Shown piece by piece: positions 17,458 to 26,522 of a DNA stretch of 64,000 bases. The translations under genes were made by a program, and so were the position numbers. The notes beneath the pieces were generated by a model. That model did not search any database, was not told the DNA's origin, and saw only the letters and a list, made by a program, of their open reading frames with translations. Location: positions 1 to 64,000 of the forward strand of contig CAZAFL010000014.1 in assembly GCA_964484465.1 (NCBI GenBank), written 5' to 3'. Numbering within the stretch: the first letter of the stretch is position 1; each line of letters starts with the position of its first letter. Source of the DNA: CAZAFL01 sp964484465 (GTDB taxonomy: Bacteria; Bacteroidota; Ignavibacteria; UBA10030; SZUA-254).

Positions 17458-20400
17458 TCACTTCATGACAACCATTTTACGTACCGCAGTAAAGCTTCCG
17501 GCGCGCAATTCGTAGAGATAAACTCCGCTCGCAAGATTTGCCGCATCGAAGGAAACAGATTTGTAACCCGCCTCCTCTTGATGGTCAACCAGTGTCTTCA
17601 CTTCCTGACCGAGAAGGTTATAGATTTTCAGCGTTACATAATTGTCATTCGGCAGCTGATAATTGACAATAGTGACCGGGTTAAACGGATTCGGATAATT
17701 CTGTTCCAATACAAACTCTTTCGGAATCAGTTTGCCGGTACTTATTCTCAGACTTAGTCCTGCAGCCTCTTTAACCAGCCTGAACTCTCCTGTGGCTCCG
17801 CTGAGGTTGTGGATTGCGATTATTTTATCTCCTTCTTTTTCGATAATGGAGAAATTCTTGCCGTTATCATTGAGAACATTCCACGAAACTTCCACGGGAT
17901 AGTCCGTCGATTGGATTGCTATCGTAAATTCTAACGGGCCTTTTATTTCGGCCGGATATTTCTCCAGCATGCTGCCGGAGGCAAAGCGGGCATCGAAGTT
18001 TTCTGACGGCGGCAAGGGCGGCATTTCATAATTGTCAGGCGATTGCCCTTTCCCGGTGCTCTCACTAAAATATAGTGTTTGTGAATCGCCGGTATTGTCA
18101 CGGATTGTGATGCTATTATATGGCTCGACACTTTCCTGGTTCTCTTTTGGAGCTATAGCTGGACCGATGGCCACCGTTCCGGTACCGTATGCTTTTACAA
18201 AATATGCTTGTCCAGGTTGCAAAGTAGTCTCTGAGTGATACCCTCCCCCATACCCGTATACCGTACCGGCAATAACAAGACCGCCGCTTGGCGCCGGTAT
18301 CGGATGATCAACCGTTCCAATCAAGTTCCATCCAGTTGTGACACTATCATCTACAACCGGCAATGCACCCTTTAGCACCAGCGGACCGCCGAATGAAAAC
18401 TTTATCCAATAACCTCTGCCCTGGTTCAGCGTAGTCACCTGGCGATACCCATGATTATCAAACGCCCACGCAACGCAACCAATTGCAGACGGAAATATCT
18501 GGCACACAGGTACATTAAAACCGGCAGTCGGCATTGAAACGAGGTTCCAGCGGGGCGAGATGTTGATTGTAATCATTTTGTTTTTATAGATACGGTACGC
18601 CGTGTTGGCTCCGGGCCAATCGGTATTGGGGTTCAAATCTGTTTTCAGAAACTTTTCATTGCCATACCATCCCTTATAAATATCGAAGTAGTGGTACGGT
18701 CCTCCGGTTTCATCCTTAAGCGCTATAGACGCTCCCTGGGCTCCCTGCGTGTTTACAAAACTGCCGGTAGTCCGTTCTCCATACATAAAGTCGATGAGGT
18801 TTGTGCCTTCGTACAATCGCACCTGAAAGTTGATTCTTGTCCCGTCTGAGAGATGGTCGAATGTGGCATTAACATTCTTCCATTGTACGATAAATATGCG
18901 ATTAGGAATGGACCATAATGTTGTATAACTGATGTGACCTGAATCGCCATTCGCATTTGATAAGCCACTTGTATTCAGGTCATCGTGCCATGGACTTAAG
19001 AAATGATTATACGCTGTGCCAATAATGGCGTCTCCATTATCATGCACAGCGTTCTGCAGGCCGGATCCGCGTCCTTCACCCATGGTAGTTTTATACGTTG
19101 TGCCAGTGTCTCCGAACTGAATGAATCCGTTGGTACTAATCAGGACGGTGTCATACGTGTGGGCATTGTAAACAAAAGGAAATGGGAGTGGGACTTTCAG
19201 CGTGCTATCATCTCCACGTGGTCCGTTGTCGACAACAGGGATTTCAGCGTATGTCATCTGATATTTGACTGCATGCAGGGAAGTAACAAATGGACTGGGG
19301 GTGACCAAATAGAAAATCCCGCCAGCGCTATCATGTTGACCGGTTGCAGAGTATACCTTAAAGGAAAATTTTCCAAGGCCCGGAGGCGAAAAAATCGAAA
19401 ACTCATATTCGCGCGATTCACCCGGAGCAAGACAACAGAAGCGCAACGAATCGAAATAAACTGCTTGAGAAAGACTATCGAATATTTTGAGATTGTATCC
19501 CAGTGTATCTGTTTGTTGTTGGATTCCAATATTCCCAAAGCAAAACGTGGGGCGAATTAGAGAATCAATGGTGTAATAGCCGGAAAACGCAGAACCTGGA
19601 TTGCAGACCTGTACAGAACTGGAACCGAATGAGGCGTTAAGTTGAACTTCTCCCTCATATAGACGTGTATGAGAGATCGCACTGGATGGATCTTGTGGAA
19701 TTGCCAATGCCATAAAAAGTGTATAGTTATCTCCGCCATCAGAACGAAGATAATGAGCACAGCTATTTAGGTTTTCGCTCAACGTCGAGGTTTGGGTTGC
19801 ATTGATGGGAGCTTTCCAGCCACCAGATGTGAGTTTTCGTATGGAAACAAAGATGTCAGCGTTGTCATTTGCGTTGTCCGTGCTTGTATATTGATACATA
19901 AATACAGTACCATGGTTATTCCGTGCGATCAGAGGATCCGGACCATTCTGATTGATAGACTGTTGACCCGTACCCCATGTATACTGGGTGGAGAAATTAA
20001 CTGCTTCAACTATTTTACCTTTCCATCCTGTGGCATCCCTGTATACTTCCCCGGCAACGGCGGAAGAGCCATTGACAGTATCCTGAAGGACAAGCGCGAC
20101 GTGAGGAAATCCGAGCGAATCGAGAACCAATCCCGCGCTTATGAAATCCGGTGCGCTTGGCCTCCAAAAACCTACGTCGCGGTAGATACCGAGTCCAGGA
20201 ATCGATCGAAGGGATACTGTATCAAGCTCGCTCCAGCTATCGCCCTCGTCCGTTGAATAAGTCACTGCAATGGTCGACGGCGTGTAGGTAACTGAATCAG
20301 GGTTTGTGTTAAATTGCCGGATGACATTGCCGATAATCCCGGTTGCCATTTTAGTTACCCCGCCCCCAATATCGATTGCATCTCCGTTCAAGGGGCATCT

Positions 20401-21297
20401 GATGCCGTAAATTTTCGTACTGTCTAATTGAGGAGGGATAACAACGGAGGGTGGTGAACTCAAATCGGGCGATTTTAGTATCGCTAAACCTCTCCACTCT
20501 GATCCATCCTTGGTAACCGGCACGGCCCAAAACATATATTGTTTTGACGACCAGAGCTGAGGCGTCTGATAACTATACCACACACGATCTGTACTTGAAT
20601 GTTGAATGCGATAACCAAACGGTTCATCGCAAGATATGCAAGTTCTTGTAAGAGAGTTTGCCCCAACGAATATATCACCGTAAGAGACTGTCGAACCAAT
20701 TTCAATTAGGCTTGGGCAACCAATGAAAGCTAGCGCAGTCGTTGTATCATCCGCACTTAAAGGATTGAATATCTCTCCCGCAGGATAACGACCATAAGGC
20801 TGAGAATAGAGATAATCGTTTGCATTATATGCATTGCTGTAATGTCTCCACGTTGTCCCCCCGTCTGTAGAAACATTTCCCCAAATTTTTGTGTCCTCAC
20901 CAGTGAAAAAGCCATCCAACCTGTGGGTAAACAGTAAGGTGTTCATCCCTGGAGAATAGGCGAGCGGGCGACAGTTCCCTTGGCCCATAGTGTAGGCACT
21001 AACTGATGAATCAACCAAATGCCACATGATTGCCGCTGTCTTAAGATCAGGATAACTATCATGCACACCTTTACTGGTGCTTATCCCTGTGACCTGAAGG
21101 TCATCGATAAACTGCTTTGATATCTTGTTTTCATATCGTTGCTGTGCAAACAGTCCTGATGCAAGCAGAAACAAGCATGAAACACATTGAATATATTTCA
21201 TCATTGCATTCCATTTGAATCGAGAACCAGCGTGAGCGCCAAGAGAAGAACTAACGAGAATGATGAGATTAGATAGAAAAGCAATGATGAGTCTCAT
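17458..21297 (-). CDS. Secreted protein with T9SS type A sorting domain, sialidase-like repeats
   Basis: 1,279 residues from the ATG at 21297, which follows AAAGGAGG (21312-21305) at 7 bases; the upstream in-frame TTG at 21318 lies before this site. The N-terminus is odd: a first signal-like segment (about 2-23, ending GAHA) is followed by a second one (MMKYIQCVSC..LASGLFAQ, about 32-54). The middle has BNR/sialidase-type phrases (STDGGTTW, STDEGDSWSELD) and an all-beta block with VLISTNGFIQFGDTG. The last 80 residues are a type A sorting domain (EFVLEQNYPNPFNP, ASGVYLYELRAG). It is thus exported through the type IX system and anchored or released at the surface. Its substrate or function is unknown. 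Confidence 0.88.
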   Translation of the reverse strand: MRLIIAFLSNLIILVSSSLGAHAGSRFKWNAMMKYIQCVSCLFLLASGLFAQQRYENKISKQFIDDLQVTGISTSKGVHDSYPDLKTAAIMWHLVDSSVSAYTMGQGNCRPLAYSPGMNTLLFTHRLDGFFTGEDTKIWGNVSTDGGTTWRHYSNAYNANDYLYSQPYGRYPAGEIFNPLSADDTTTALAFIGCPSLIEIGSTVSYGDIFVGANSLTRTCISCDEPFGYRIQHSSTDRVWYSYQTPQLWSSKQYMFWAVPVTKDGSEWRGLAILKSPDLSSPPSVVIPPQLDSTKIYGIRCPLNGDAIDIGGGVTKMATGIIGNVIRQFNTNPDSVTYTPSTIAVTYSTDEGDSWSELDTVSLRSIPGLGIYRDVGFWRPSAPDFISAGLVLDSLGFPHVALVLQDTVNGSSAVAGEVYRDATGWKGKIVEAVNFSTQYTWGTGQQSINQNGPDPLIARNNHGTVFMYQYTSTDNANDNADIFVSIRKLTSGGWKAPINATQTSTLSENLNSCAHYLRSDGGDNYTLFMALAIPQDPSSAISHTRLYEGEVQLNASFGSSSVQVCNPGSAFSGYYTIDSLIRPTFCFGNIGIQQQTDTLGYNLKIFDSLSQAVYFDSLRFCCLAPGESREYEFSIFSPPGLGKFSFKVYSATGQHDSAGGIFYLVTPSPFVTSLHAVKYQMTYAEIPVVDNGPRGDDSTLKVPLPFPFVYNAHTYDTVLISTNGFIQFGDTGTTYKTTMGEGRGSGLQNAVHDNGDAIIGTAYNHFLSPWHDDLNTSGLSNANGDSGHISYTTLWSIPNRIFIVQWKNVNATFDHLSDGTRINFQVRLYEGTNLIDFMYGERTTGSFVNTQGAQGASIALKDETGGPYHYFDIYKGWYGNEKFLKTDLNPNTDWPGANTAYRIYKNKMITINISPRWNLVSMPTAGFNVPVCQIFPSAIGCVAWAFDNHGYRQVTTLNQGRGYWIKFSFGGPLVLKGALPVVDDSVTTGWNLIGTVDHPIPAPSGGLVIAGTVYGYGGGYHSETTLQPGQAYFVKAYGTGTVAIGPAIAPKENQESVEPYNSITIRDNTGDSQTLYFSESTGKGQSPDNYEMPPLPPSENFDARFASGSMLEKYPAEIKGPLEFTIAIQSTDYPVEVSWNVLNDNGKNFSIIEKEGDKIIAIHNLSGATGEFRLVKEAAGLSLRISTGKLIPKEFVLEQNYPNPFNPVTIVNYQLPNDNYVTLKIYNLLGQEVKTLVDHQEEAGYKSVSFDAANLASGVYLYELRAGSFTAVRKMVVMK

Positions 21298-21365
21298 AGC
21301 TTTTCCTCCTTTCTTCAAATAATCAGGTATGCCTAAAGGACAAGAAGTGATGATATAACAGGGTT

Positions 21366-21394
21366 AATTTACTGATGGACGAAGTGAAAGTCAA
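21366..21394 (-). promoter_or_regulatory. Candidate promoter for the T9SS cargo gene
   Basis: Minus strand: TTGACT (21394-21389), 17-base spacer, TAAATT (21371-21366). The -35 box matches 5 of 6, the -10 box 4 of 6. It lies about 70 bases ahead of the ATG at 21297, between pyrG and this gene. Confidence 0.4.
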
Positions 21395-21428
21395 ATGGCG
21401 TTAGCAATCCCCCAAAAACCTGCTTCAT

Positions 21429-23051
21429 TCATTGTATTTGACCCTCCTGATACTCCGTTGCCGCCTTTACAAAGTCACGGAAGAGAGGATGCGGATTTGT
21501 TGCGCGTGAACGCAGTTCAGGATGAAATTGACCTGCGACAAACCAGGGATGATTGGGGAGTTCTATTATTTCAACAAGATTATTTGAAGGACAGATACCG
21601 CTAAACACCATGCCGCGCTCTTCCAAAACATTCTTAAACGCATTATTTACCTCATACCGGTGACGGTGACGCTCGTGGATGAGATCCTTCTTATATGCCT
21701 TGTGCGTTTTCGTCCCTTTGAGAATTTTACACGGATACGACCCCAGCCGCATCGTCCCTCCATACGCCGTAACTTTCTTCTGTTCAATCATCATATCGAT
21801 AACATTCTGGTCCGTTTTCCTGAACTCGGTGCTGTTGGCTTGCTGTAGACAGCACACATTCCGCGCAAATTCAATCACCGCGCATTGCAAACCAAGACAG
21901 ATTCCAAGAAACGGGATATTCTGTTCCCGCACGTAATTAATCGCCGTTATTTTTCCTTCGATTCCACGTTCGCCGAATCCCGGTGCGACCAGTAACCCTG
22001 AAATGCCCCCTAAATGGGCTTCCGGTCCGTCACGTTCGATATCTTCCGCACGAATCCAGGAAATCCTGACGCTCACCTCGTTTGCCGCACCTGCGTGGAC
22101 AAACGATTCTGTAATGCTTTTGTACGCGTCCTGATGTTCCGTGTATTTGCCGCAGATTCCTATCGTCACCGTTCCCTTAGGATGTTTCACCCGTTCGACA
22201 AATTTCTTCCATTCTTTCAGATTCGGCCGTGGGCACGTGAGGTCGAGTTTTTCCAAAATGATTTCATCCGTCCCCTGTTCTGCGAACTGAAGCGGCACTT
22301 CGTAGATTGTCGAAACATCATGCGCATCGACAACGGAATCGGATTCAACGTTGGTGAAGAGGGCAATTTTTTCTCTCACTTCTTTCGTGAGAGGCTCCTC
22401 CGAACGGCAGATCAGTACATCCGGCTGTATTCCGATTTCGAGCAGCGTTTTTACACTGTGCTGAGTCGGCTTCGTCTTGATTTCACCCGCCGCCTTGATA
22501 AACGGAACGAGTGTCACGTGAACGCTGATGGCGTTCCGCTTTCCCTGAGCAAACATGAACTGTCGCATCGCTTCGAGAAAGGGTAAGCTTTCGATGTCGC
22601 CGACCGTTCCGCCGATTTCTGTAATAATAACATCGTAGTCGCCGTTCTTTGCCAGCGCTTCGAAGCGGCGTTTGATTTCGTCGGTGATATGCGGGATGAC
22701 CTGTACGGTCGCGCCGAGATAATCTCCGCGACGTTCTTTTGAAATAACTTCAAAATAGACCTGCCCGGTTGTCGCGTTATTATTTTTTGTCATATTCACG
22801 TCAAGAAACCGCTCGTAGTGCCCGAGGTCCAAGTCCGTCTCCGCACCGTCATCCGTGACATAAACTTCACCATGCTGAAACGGGTTCATCGTTCCCGGGT
22901 CGACGTTGAGATACGGGTCGAATTTCTGAATCGTTACACGAAGCCCCCGGGATTTCAAAAGGAGGCCGATCGACGCTGCTGCAATGCCCTTCCCGAGTGA
23001 TGAAACAACACCACCGGTAATGAAAATGTATTTGACTTTATTTCGCGACAA
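21429..23051 (-). CDS. pyrG: CTP synthase
   Basis: 540-residue cytosolic enzyme that aminates UTP to CTP using glutamine. The synthetase domain begins KYIFITGGVVSSLGKGI and has FDPYLNVDPGTM and DLDLGHYERF. The glutamine amidotransferase domain (about 300-540) has GICLGLQ with the nucleophile Cys near residue 388 and FHPE near the end. Start: TTG at 23051, supported by AGGAGA at 5-6 bases and by the position of the first strand; no ATG lies nearby. It follows kdsB and DUF502 closely, and CTP is the co-substrate of KdsB. Confidence 0.97.
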   Translation of the reverse strand: MSRNKVKYIFITGGVVSSLGKGIAAASIGLLLKSRGLRVTIQKFDPYLNVDPGTMNPFQHGEVYVTDDGAETDLDLGHYERFLDVNMTKNNNATTGQVYFEVISKERRGDYLGATVQVIPHITDEIKRRFEALAKNGDYDVIITEIGGTVGDIESLPFLEAMRQFMFAQGKRNAISVHVTLVPFIKAAGEIKTKPTQHSVKTLLEIGIQPDVLICRSEEPLTKEVREKIALFTNVESDSVVDAHDVSTIYEVPLQFAEQGTDEIILEKLDLTCPRPNLKEWKKFVERVKHPKGTVTIGICGKYTEHQDAYKSITESFVHAGAANEVSVRISWIRAEDIERDGPEAHLGGISGLLVAPGFGERGIEGKITAINYVREQNIPFLGICLGLQCAVIEFARNVCCLQQANSTEFRKTDQNVIDMMIEQKKVTAYGGTMRLGSYPCKILKGTKTHKAYKKDLIHERHRHRYEVNNAFKNVLEERGMVFSGICPSNNLVEIIELPNHPWFVAGQFHPELRSRATNPHPLFRDFVKAATEYQEGQIQ

Positions 23052-23060
23052 GCTATTCTC

Positions 23061-23681
23061 CTAACTTACTTTGATAGAGCCCGAGCTCACAATTCCACCG
23101 GAGAGGACGAGTTTCAGGCCTTCCTCTACGGACATTTCAATAACCTGTACACTTTTCCTCGGCACTAAAATCATCACGCCGGAAGTTGGGTTCGGAGGAT
23201 TCGGAATGTAGACGCTCACCATTTCTTCCTCAGAAGCAGTCATGTGCACTGACAATTCGTTAGTAACAAAACCGACTGTAAACAACCCCTGACGCGGATA
23301 TTCGACAAGAACAACCTGTCGGAACGATTTCCCTTTCCCTCCAAGCTGAAATGCGTTGATGAGATCCTTCATCGAGGTATAAATTGTCCGTGCAATGGGG
23401 ATTGAAAACAGAAGTCGTTCGAACAATTTAAAAAACGCCCTGCCGACAAGGTTCGCCGATAGCCCGCCGACTATCAGAATCAAGAAAATCATCGAAATGA
23501 AACCGAGCCCGGGAATATGACGATCCAGAATGCGGTCGAAGATCGGTGAAATAATCCCATCGATAGCGTTGAATAACATATTCAACACCCATATGGTAAT
23601 GACAATTGGAACGAGAACGACAAGCCCGCGCCCAAATCCGGTGCGAACAACCTCCCAGAACGACTGACGTTCGTTATCCAT
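23061..23681 (-). CDS. DUF502 membrane protein
   Basis: 206 residues with two membrane segments (about 17-38 and 58-80; the latter contains the FISMIFLILIVGGL run), then a soluble domain with IARTIYTSMKDL and NPTSGVMILVPRKSV. DUF502 proteins are found across bacteria, and their function is not established. The start overlaps the end of kdsB by 8 bases and the stop lies 9 bases before pyrG, so it belongs to this operon. A role in the envelope is likely but unproven. Confidence 0.85.
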   Translation of the reverse strand: MDNERQSFWEVVRTGFGRGLVVLVPIVITIWVLNMLFNAIDGIISPIFDRILDRHIPGLGFISMIFLILIVGGLSANLVGRAFFKLFERLLFSIPIARTIYTSMKDLINAFQLGGKGKSFRQVVLVEYPRQGLFTVGFVTNELSVHMTASEEEMVSVYIPNPPNPTSGVMILVPRKSVQVIEMSVEEGLKLVLSGGIVSSGSIKVS

Positions 23682-24459
23682 GATGAACCGCCGATGTTGT
23701 CTTCATAATGGACCGTACCCTGTCGACATCCTCCATTGTATCGACCGGCATCGTGTCATACATTGTCACGGTTGTCTTGATCCTGTAACCGTTCTCAATG
23801 ATGCGAAGCTGTTCCAGCTTCTCGATCTGTTCGAGCCGTGATTGTCCCCACGTACTGAACAAACGAAGAAACTCTTTCCGGAAGACATACAACCCGATGT
23901 GTTTATAATGTACATGTTCTGTATTCCAATCACTGCTTTTCATCCCGTCGCGCGTATATGGGATCGGCGCCCGGGAAAAGTACAATGCGAAACCCTTTGC
24001 ATCGAGGACAACCTTCACGACATTAGGGTTACTTAATTCTTCTGCGGTCGTGATTTTCTTAATAAGAGTTCCGACTGGTATATCTCCGTCATCGATCAAC
24101 GGCTTGACCGCCTCATCAATCATTCGTGGAACAATCAGCGGCTCATCCCCCTGGACATTCACGATAATTTCCGCAGTCGCAAGGGTTGAAGCAGCGTAGG
24201 CAATGCGGTCGCTCCCAGATTGAAGCGACGAAGGCGTCATCATTACCTTTCCGCCAAAACCGCGGACAACATCCGCTATACGCTCATGGTCTGTGGCAAC
24301 GATAACATCGTTGACAAGTGTTGCCTCTTTCGCACGGTCGTAAACATGCTGTATCATTGGCTTGCCGCAGAAATCCAGCAACGGTTTTGCCGGAAGACGT
24401 GTCGATGCATACCGTGCCGGGATAATAGCAACAACGTAAATGGATTGTTCGGCTGACAT
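23674..24459 (-). CDS. kdsB: 3-deoxy-manno-octulosonate cytidylyltransferase
   Basis: 261-residue cytosolic enzyme that activates KDO as CMP-KDO for the lipopolysaccharide inner core, which shows that the organism makes an LPS-type outer membrane. It starts with AIIPARYASTRLPAKPL, the nucleotide-binding loop. IVNVQGDEPLI, VVLDAKGFALYFSRAPIPY and KHIGLYVFRKEFL are all KdsB signatures, and the length is normal. The start codon ATG at 24459 directly abuts the end of gatC at 24460. Confidence 0.97.
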   Translation of the reverse strand: MSAEQSIYVVAIIPARYASTRLPAKPLLDFCGKPMIQHVYDRAKEATLVNDVIVATDHERIADVVRGFGGKVMMTPSSLQSGSDRIAYAASTLATAEIIVNVQGDEPLIVPRMIDEAVKPLIDDGDIPVGTLIKKITTAEELSNPNVVKVVLDAKGFALYFSRAPIPYTRDGMKSSDWNTEHVHYKHIGLYVFRKEFLRLFSTWGQSRLEQIEKLEQLRIIENGYRIKTTVTMYDTMPVDTMEDVDRVRSIMKTTSAVHHG

Positions 24460-24747
24460 TTACCCTATGACTTTTGGAACTTTAAAGAATTTTTCCGTTT
24501 TCGATGGTGCGTTTTGCAGAACCTCTTCCCGCGCCATTGAAGGCGTAACTGTATCTTCGCGAACGACATTCGTTAATTCAATAACATGGGAAAGTGGTTC
24601 GACTTTTGTGGTGTCGAGCTGATTCAACTTTTCGATATACCTGAGAATATCGTTCAGCTGATGCGTCAGTTTTTCTTTTTCCGCGTCAGAGAACTCAAGT
24701 CGTGCAAGTTTTGCAATATGTTCTACATCCTTTATTGTAACCGGCAT
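24460..24747 (-). CDS. gatC: Asp-tRNA(Asn)/Glu-tRNA(Gln) amidotransferase subunit C
   Basis: 95-residue small subunit that wraps GatA and stabilises the GatCAB complex, which converts Glu-tRNA(Gln) or Asp-tRNA(Asn) to the amidated forms. It starts MPVTIKDVEHIAKLARLEFSD; LNDILRYIEKLNQLDTT and PLSHV, typical of GatC, follow. gatA and gatB are not in the window, so the subunits are scattered. The gene ends one base before the kdsB start codon. Confidence 0.95.
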   Translation of the reverse strand: MPVTIKDVEHIAKLARLEFSDAEKEKLTHQLNDILRYIEKLNQLDTTKVEPLSHVIELTNVVREDTVTPSMAREEVLQNAPSKTEKFFKVPKVIG

Positions 24748-24753
24748 TGTCTG

Positions 24754-25476
24754 TCAGGATTGATTGATATATGCACTATGTATTATTTTCCGGACTGCAT
24801 TGAGCATTTCCAGTTCCCGTTCTTTGCCGCTCCAATCCCCAGACGGGATCAACGGGTCATGTATTACCAATGTAATTAATCCCGGATTAATTATGAAACT
24901 TCCTTTTTTCAGAATAGAGAAACTTCCATTAATGGTAACAGGTACAATTGTTGCCTTTGAGTTGAGTGCGACAGAAAATGATCCTCGTTTAAATTCCTGA
25001 AGTTTCCCATCTTTTGTCCGTGTTCCCTCGGGGAAGAGGATAATACATTTTCCATCGCCGAGGGTCTGAGCTGCTTTCGCCAGCATCCTGACATATTCTT
25101 TTGGTTTTTTCCGGTCGAAGGGAATATTTCCGCTATACTTCCATATCCAGCCGAAGATAGGGATACGTGTAAGCTCTTTTTTGCCGATGAAGCGGAGCTG
25201 GCCCGGCAATGCTGCCTGCAGAGCCCAGATGTCGAACATGCTTGCATGGTTTGCGAGATATACAATTCCCCGGGCATCCTTTATTTTTGCTATACCATCG
25301 ACCTGTACTTTGACACCACATGTTTTGAGGATAGATCTTGACCAGTGGCGGGCCAGGAAAAAATATTTTTGGTCGCCGTTTTTTGTAAAAAGAGCGAGTC
25401 CGCCGAGGACCGAGAGAAGGCAGGTGTAGGCAAACAGGATTAATACCTTTACTGAGCTGCTGATGACCTTTGTCAC
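24754..25476 (-). CDS. plsC: 1-acyl-sn-glycerol-3-phosphate acyltransferase
   Basis: 240-residue membrane-bound acyltransferase that makes phosphatidic acid. An N-terminal membrane segment lies at about 8-30. The catalytic NHASMFD (H77-x4-D82), the acceptor-binding GNIPFDR, FPEGTRTKDG (148-157) and a hydrophobic VPVTI block appear in the family order. The start is GTG at 25476. It lies downstream of a PAP2 phosphatase-type gene and 6 bases before gatC. The presence of PlsC fits normal phospholipid synthesis; specificity for other lysolipids cannot be excluded. Confidence 0.92.
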   Translation of the reverse strand: MTKVISSSVKVLILFAYTCLLSVLGGLALFTKNGDQKYFFLARHWSRSILKTCGVKVQVDGIAKIKDARGIVYLANHASMFDIWALQAALPGQLRFIGKKELTRIPIFGWIWKYSGNIPFDRKKPKEYVRMLAKAAQTLGDGKCIILFPEGTRTKDGKLQEFKRGSFSVALNSKATIVPVTINGSFSILKKGSFIINPGLITLVIHDPLIPSGDWSGKERELEMLNAVRKIIHSAYINQS

Positions 25477-25516
25477 GGGTTAATTCATGATGATTGTCTA
25501 CATGCCAAACATGTTT

Positions 25517-26467
25517 CTAAGATTTTTTTGCAATGACTGGTTCTTCTTCGCGGGCAAAACGTTGCCACCACGAGAAAAGCTCCGGCACCATCGACACTGT
25601 CAGCACCATAAACAGAACGCCGCCGACCAGATCAATCACGTAATGATATCTTAGGTAGACTGTGCTGATAATCAGCAACGTACCAAACAGATAGAGAATA
25701 TATCGCGACTTCAGTCTAAATTTCCTAGCTAGATAGATTACGATGAGAGTCATTTCAGTATGTCCGCTTGGAAATGCGTCCCGCTGTGCATATACGATCG
25801 GGTCGACGACATTTTTGGGTATGGATTCTCCGGCATTGATGAGGTCACGAATAAATGTCGTGACGTATAATCCAGGAAGTTCCGTATTCATGGAATCAAA
25901 ATTATGCAGCGTGAACCGCGGACCCACAGCGGGAAGAAGAAGATAACCAACGTAGGAAAGGAAAAAACCCAGGAGAAATGTGAACATGACGAACGAGAAA
26001 CCATCCTCATCGTTTCTGCGATACACTCCATAACCCACCGCCAGCATGAGGAAATAGAAGCTCGCATAAGAAATTTGGAGAGCTTCCGTTAATACCGGTG
26101 TAGCTACGTGGGCAAGCCAGACAGTAGGGTCGGTGTGAAATATCCATCGGTCGATTGCTATGAGAAGGTTATCATAATCCTGCCGGTTCATCGCTTGCAT
26201 GATAATGTACATTTCCTTGAATGAAAAAAAGATAACAGGTGCAGGATACCATTCGTGAACAATTCGCAGAGCCTTGCTCTGCGACCGTGCACGCTGGCCG
26301 GCGAGCAATAGAATGCCCGCAGAAATCGAAATGTTGACAACCGTAATGATTCTCCATTCAAGTATTATCTTTGAAAACAAGAGGCAAAAGATTGCACAGA
26401 GAATTGCAAATGCTATAATAAGGGCGTCGACGGGGCGAAGTCGACGGAGCATTGACGGGAACGTCAC
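25517..26467 (-). CDS. PAP2-superfamily membrane protein, Aur1/inositolphosphotransferase-like
   Basis: 316 residues with about six membrane segments. The PAP2 catalytic elements are visible: GPRF (about 192-195), AFPSGHTE with His236 and YHYVIDLVGG with His275 and Asp279. The arrangement, with motif 2 as FPSGH and a long N-terminal membrane part, resembles the PAP2_3 (Aur1/Ipt1-like) branch, which transfers phospho-alcohol groups between lipids, rather than simple lipid phosphatases. Start: GTG at 26467; ATG at 26452 is an alternative. It is next to plsC, so a phospholipid head-group reaction is plausible. The substrate is unknown. Confidence 0.82.
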   Translation of the reverse strand: MTFPSMLRRLRPVDALIIAFAILCAIFCLLFSKIILEWRIITVVNISISAGILLLAGQRARSQSKALRIVHEWYPAPVIFFSFKEMYIIMQAMNRQDYDNLLIAIDRWIFHTDPTVWLAHVATPVLTEALQISYASFYFLMLAVGYGVYRRNDEDGFSFVMFTFLLGFFLSYVGYLLLPAVGPRFTLHNFDSMNTELPGLYVTTFIRDLINAGESIPKNVVDPIVYAQRDAFPSGHTEMTLIVIYLARKFRLKSRYILYLFGTLLIISTVYLRYHYVIDLVGGVLFMVLTVSMVPELFSWWQRFAREEEPVIAKKS

Positions 26468-26522
26468 GCGCTAACGCTCTCCTCCGGAAAGTATTTGATG
26501 GAAAGTAAACGGGTGAACGGCG

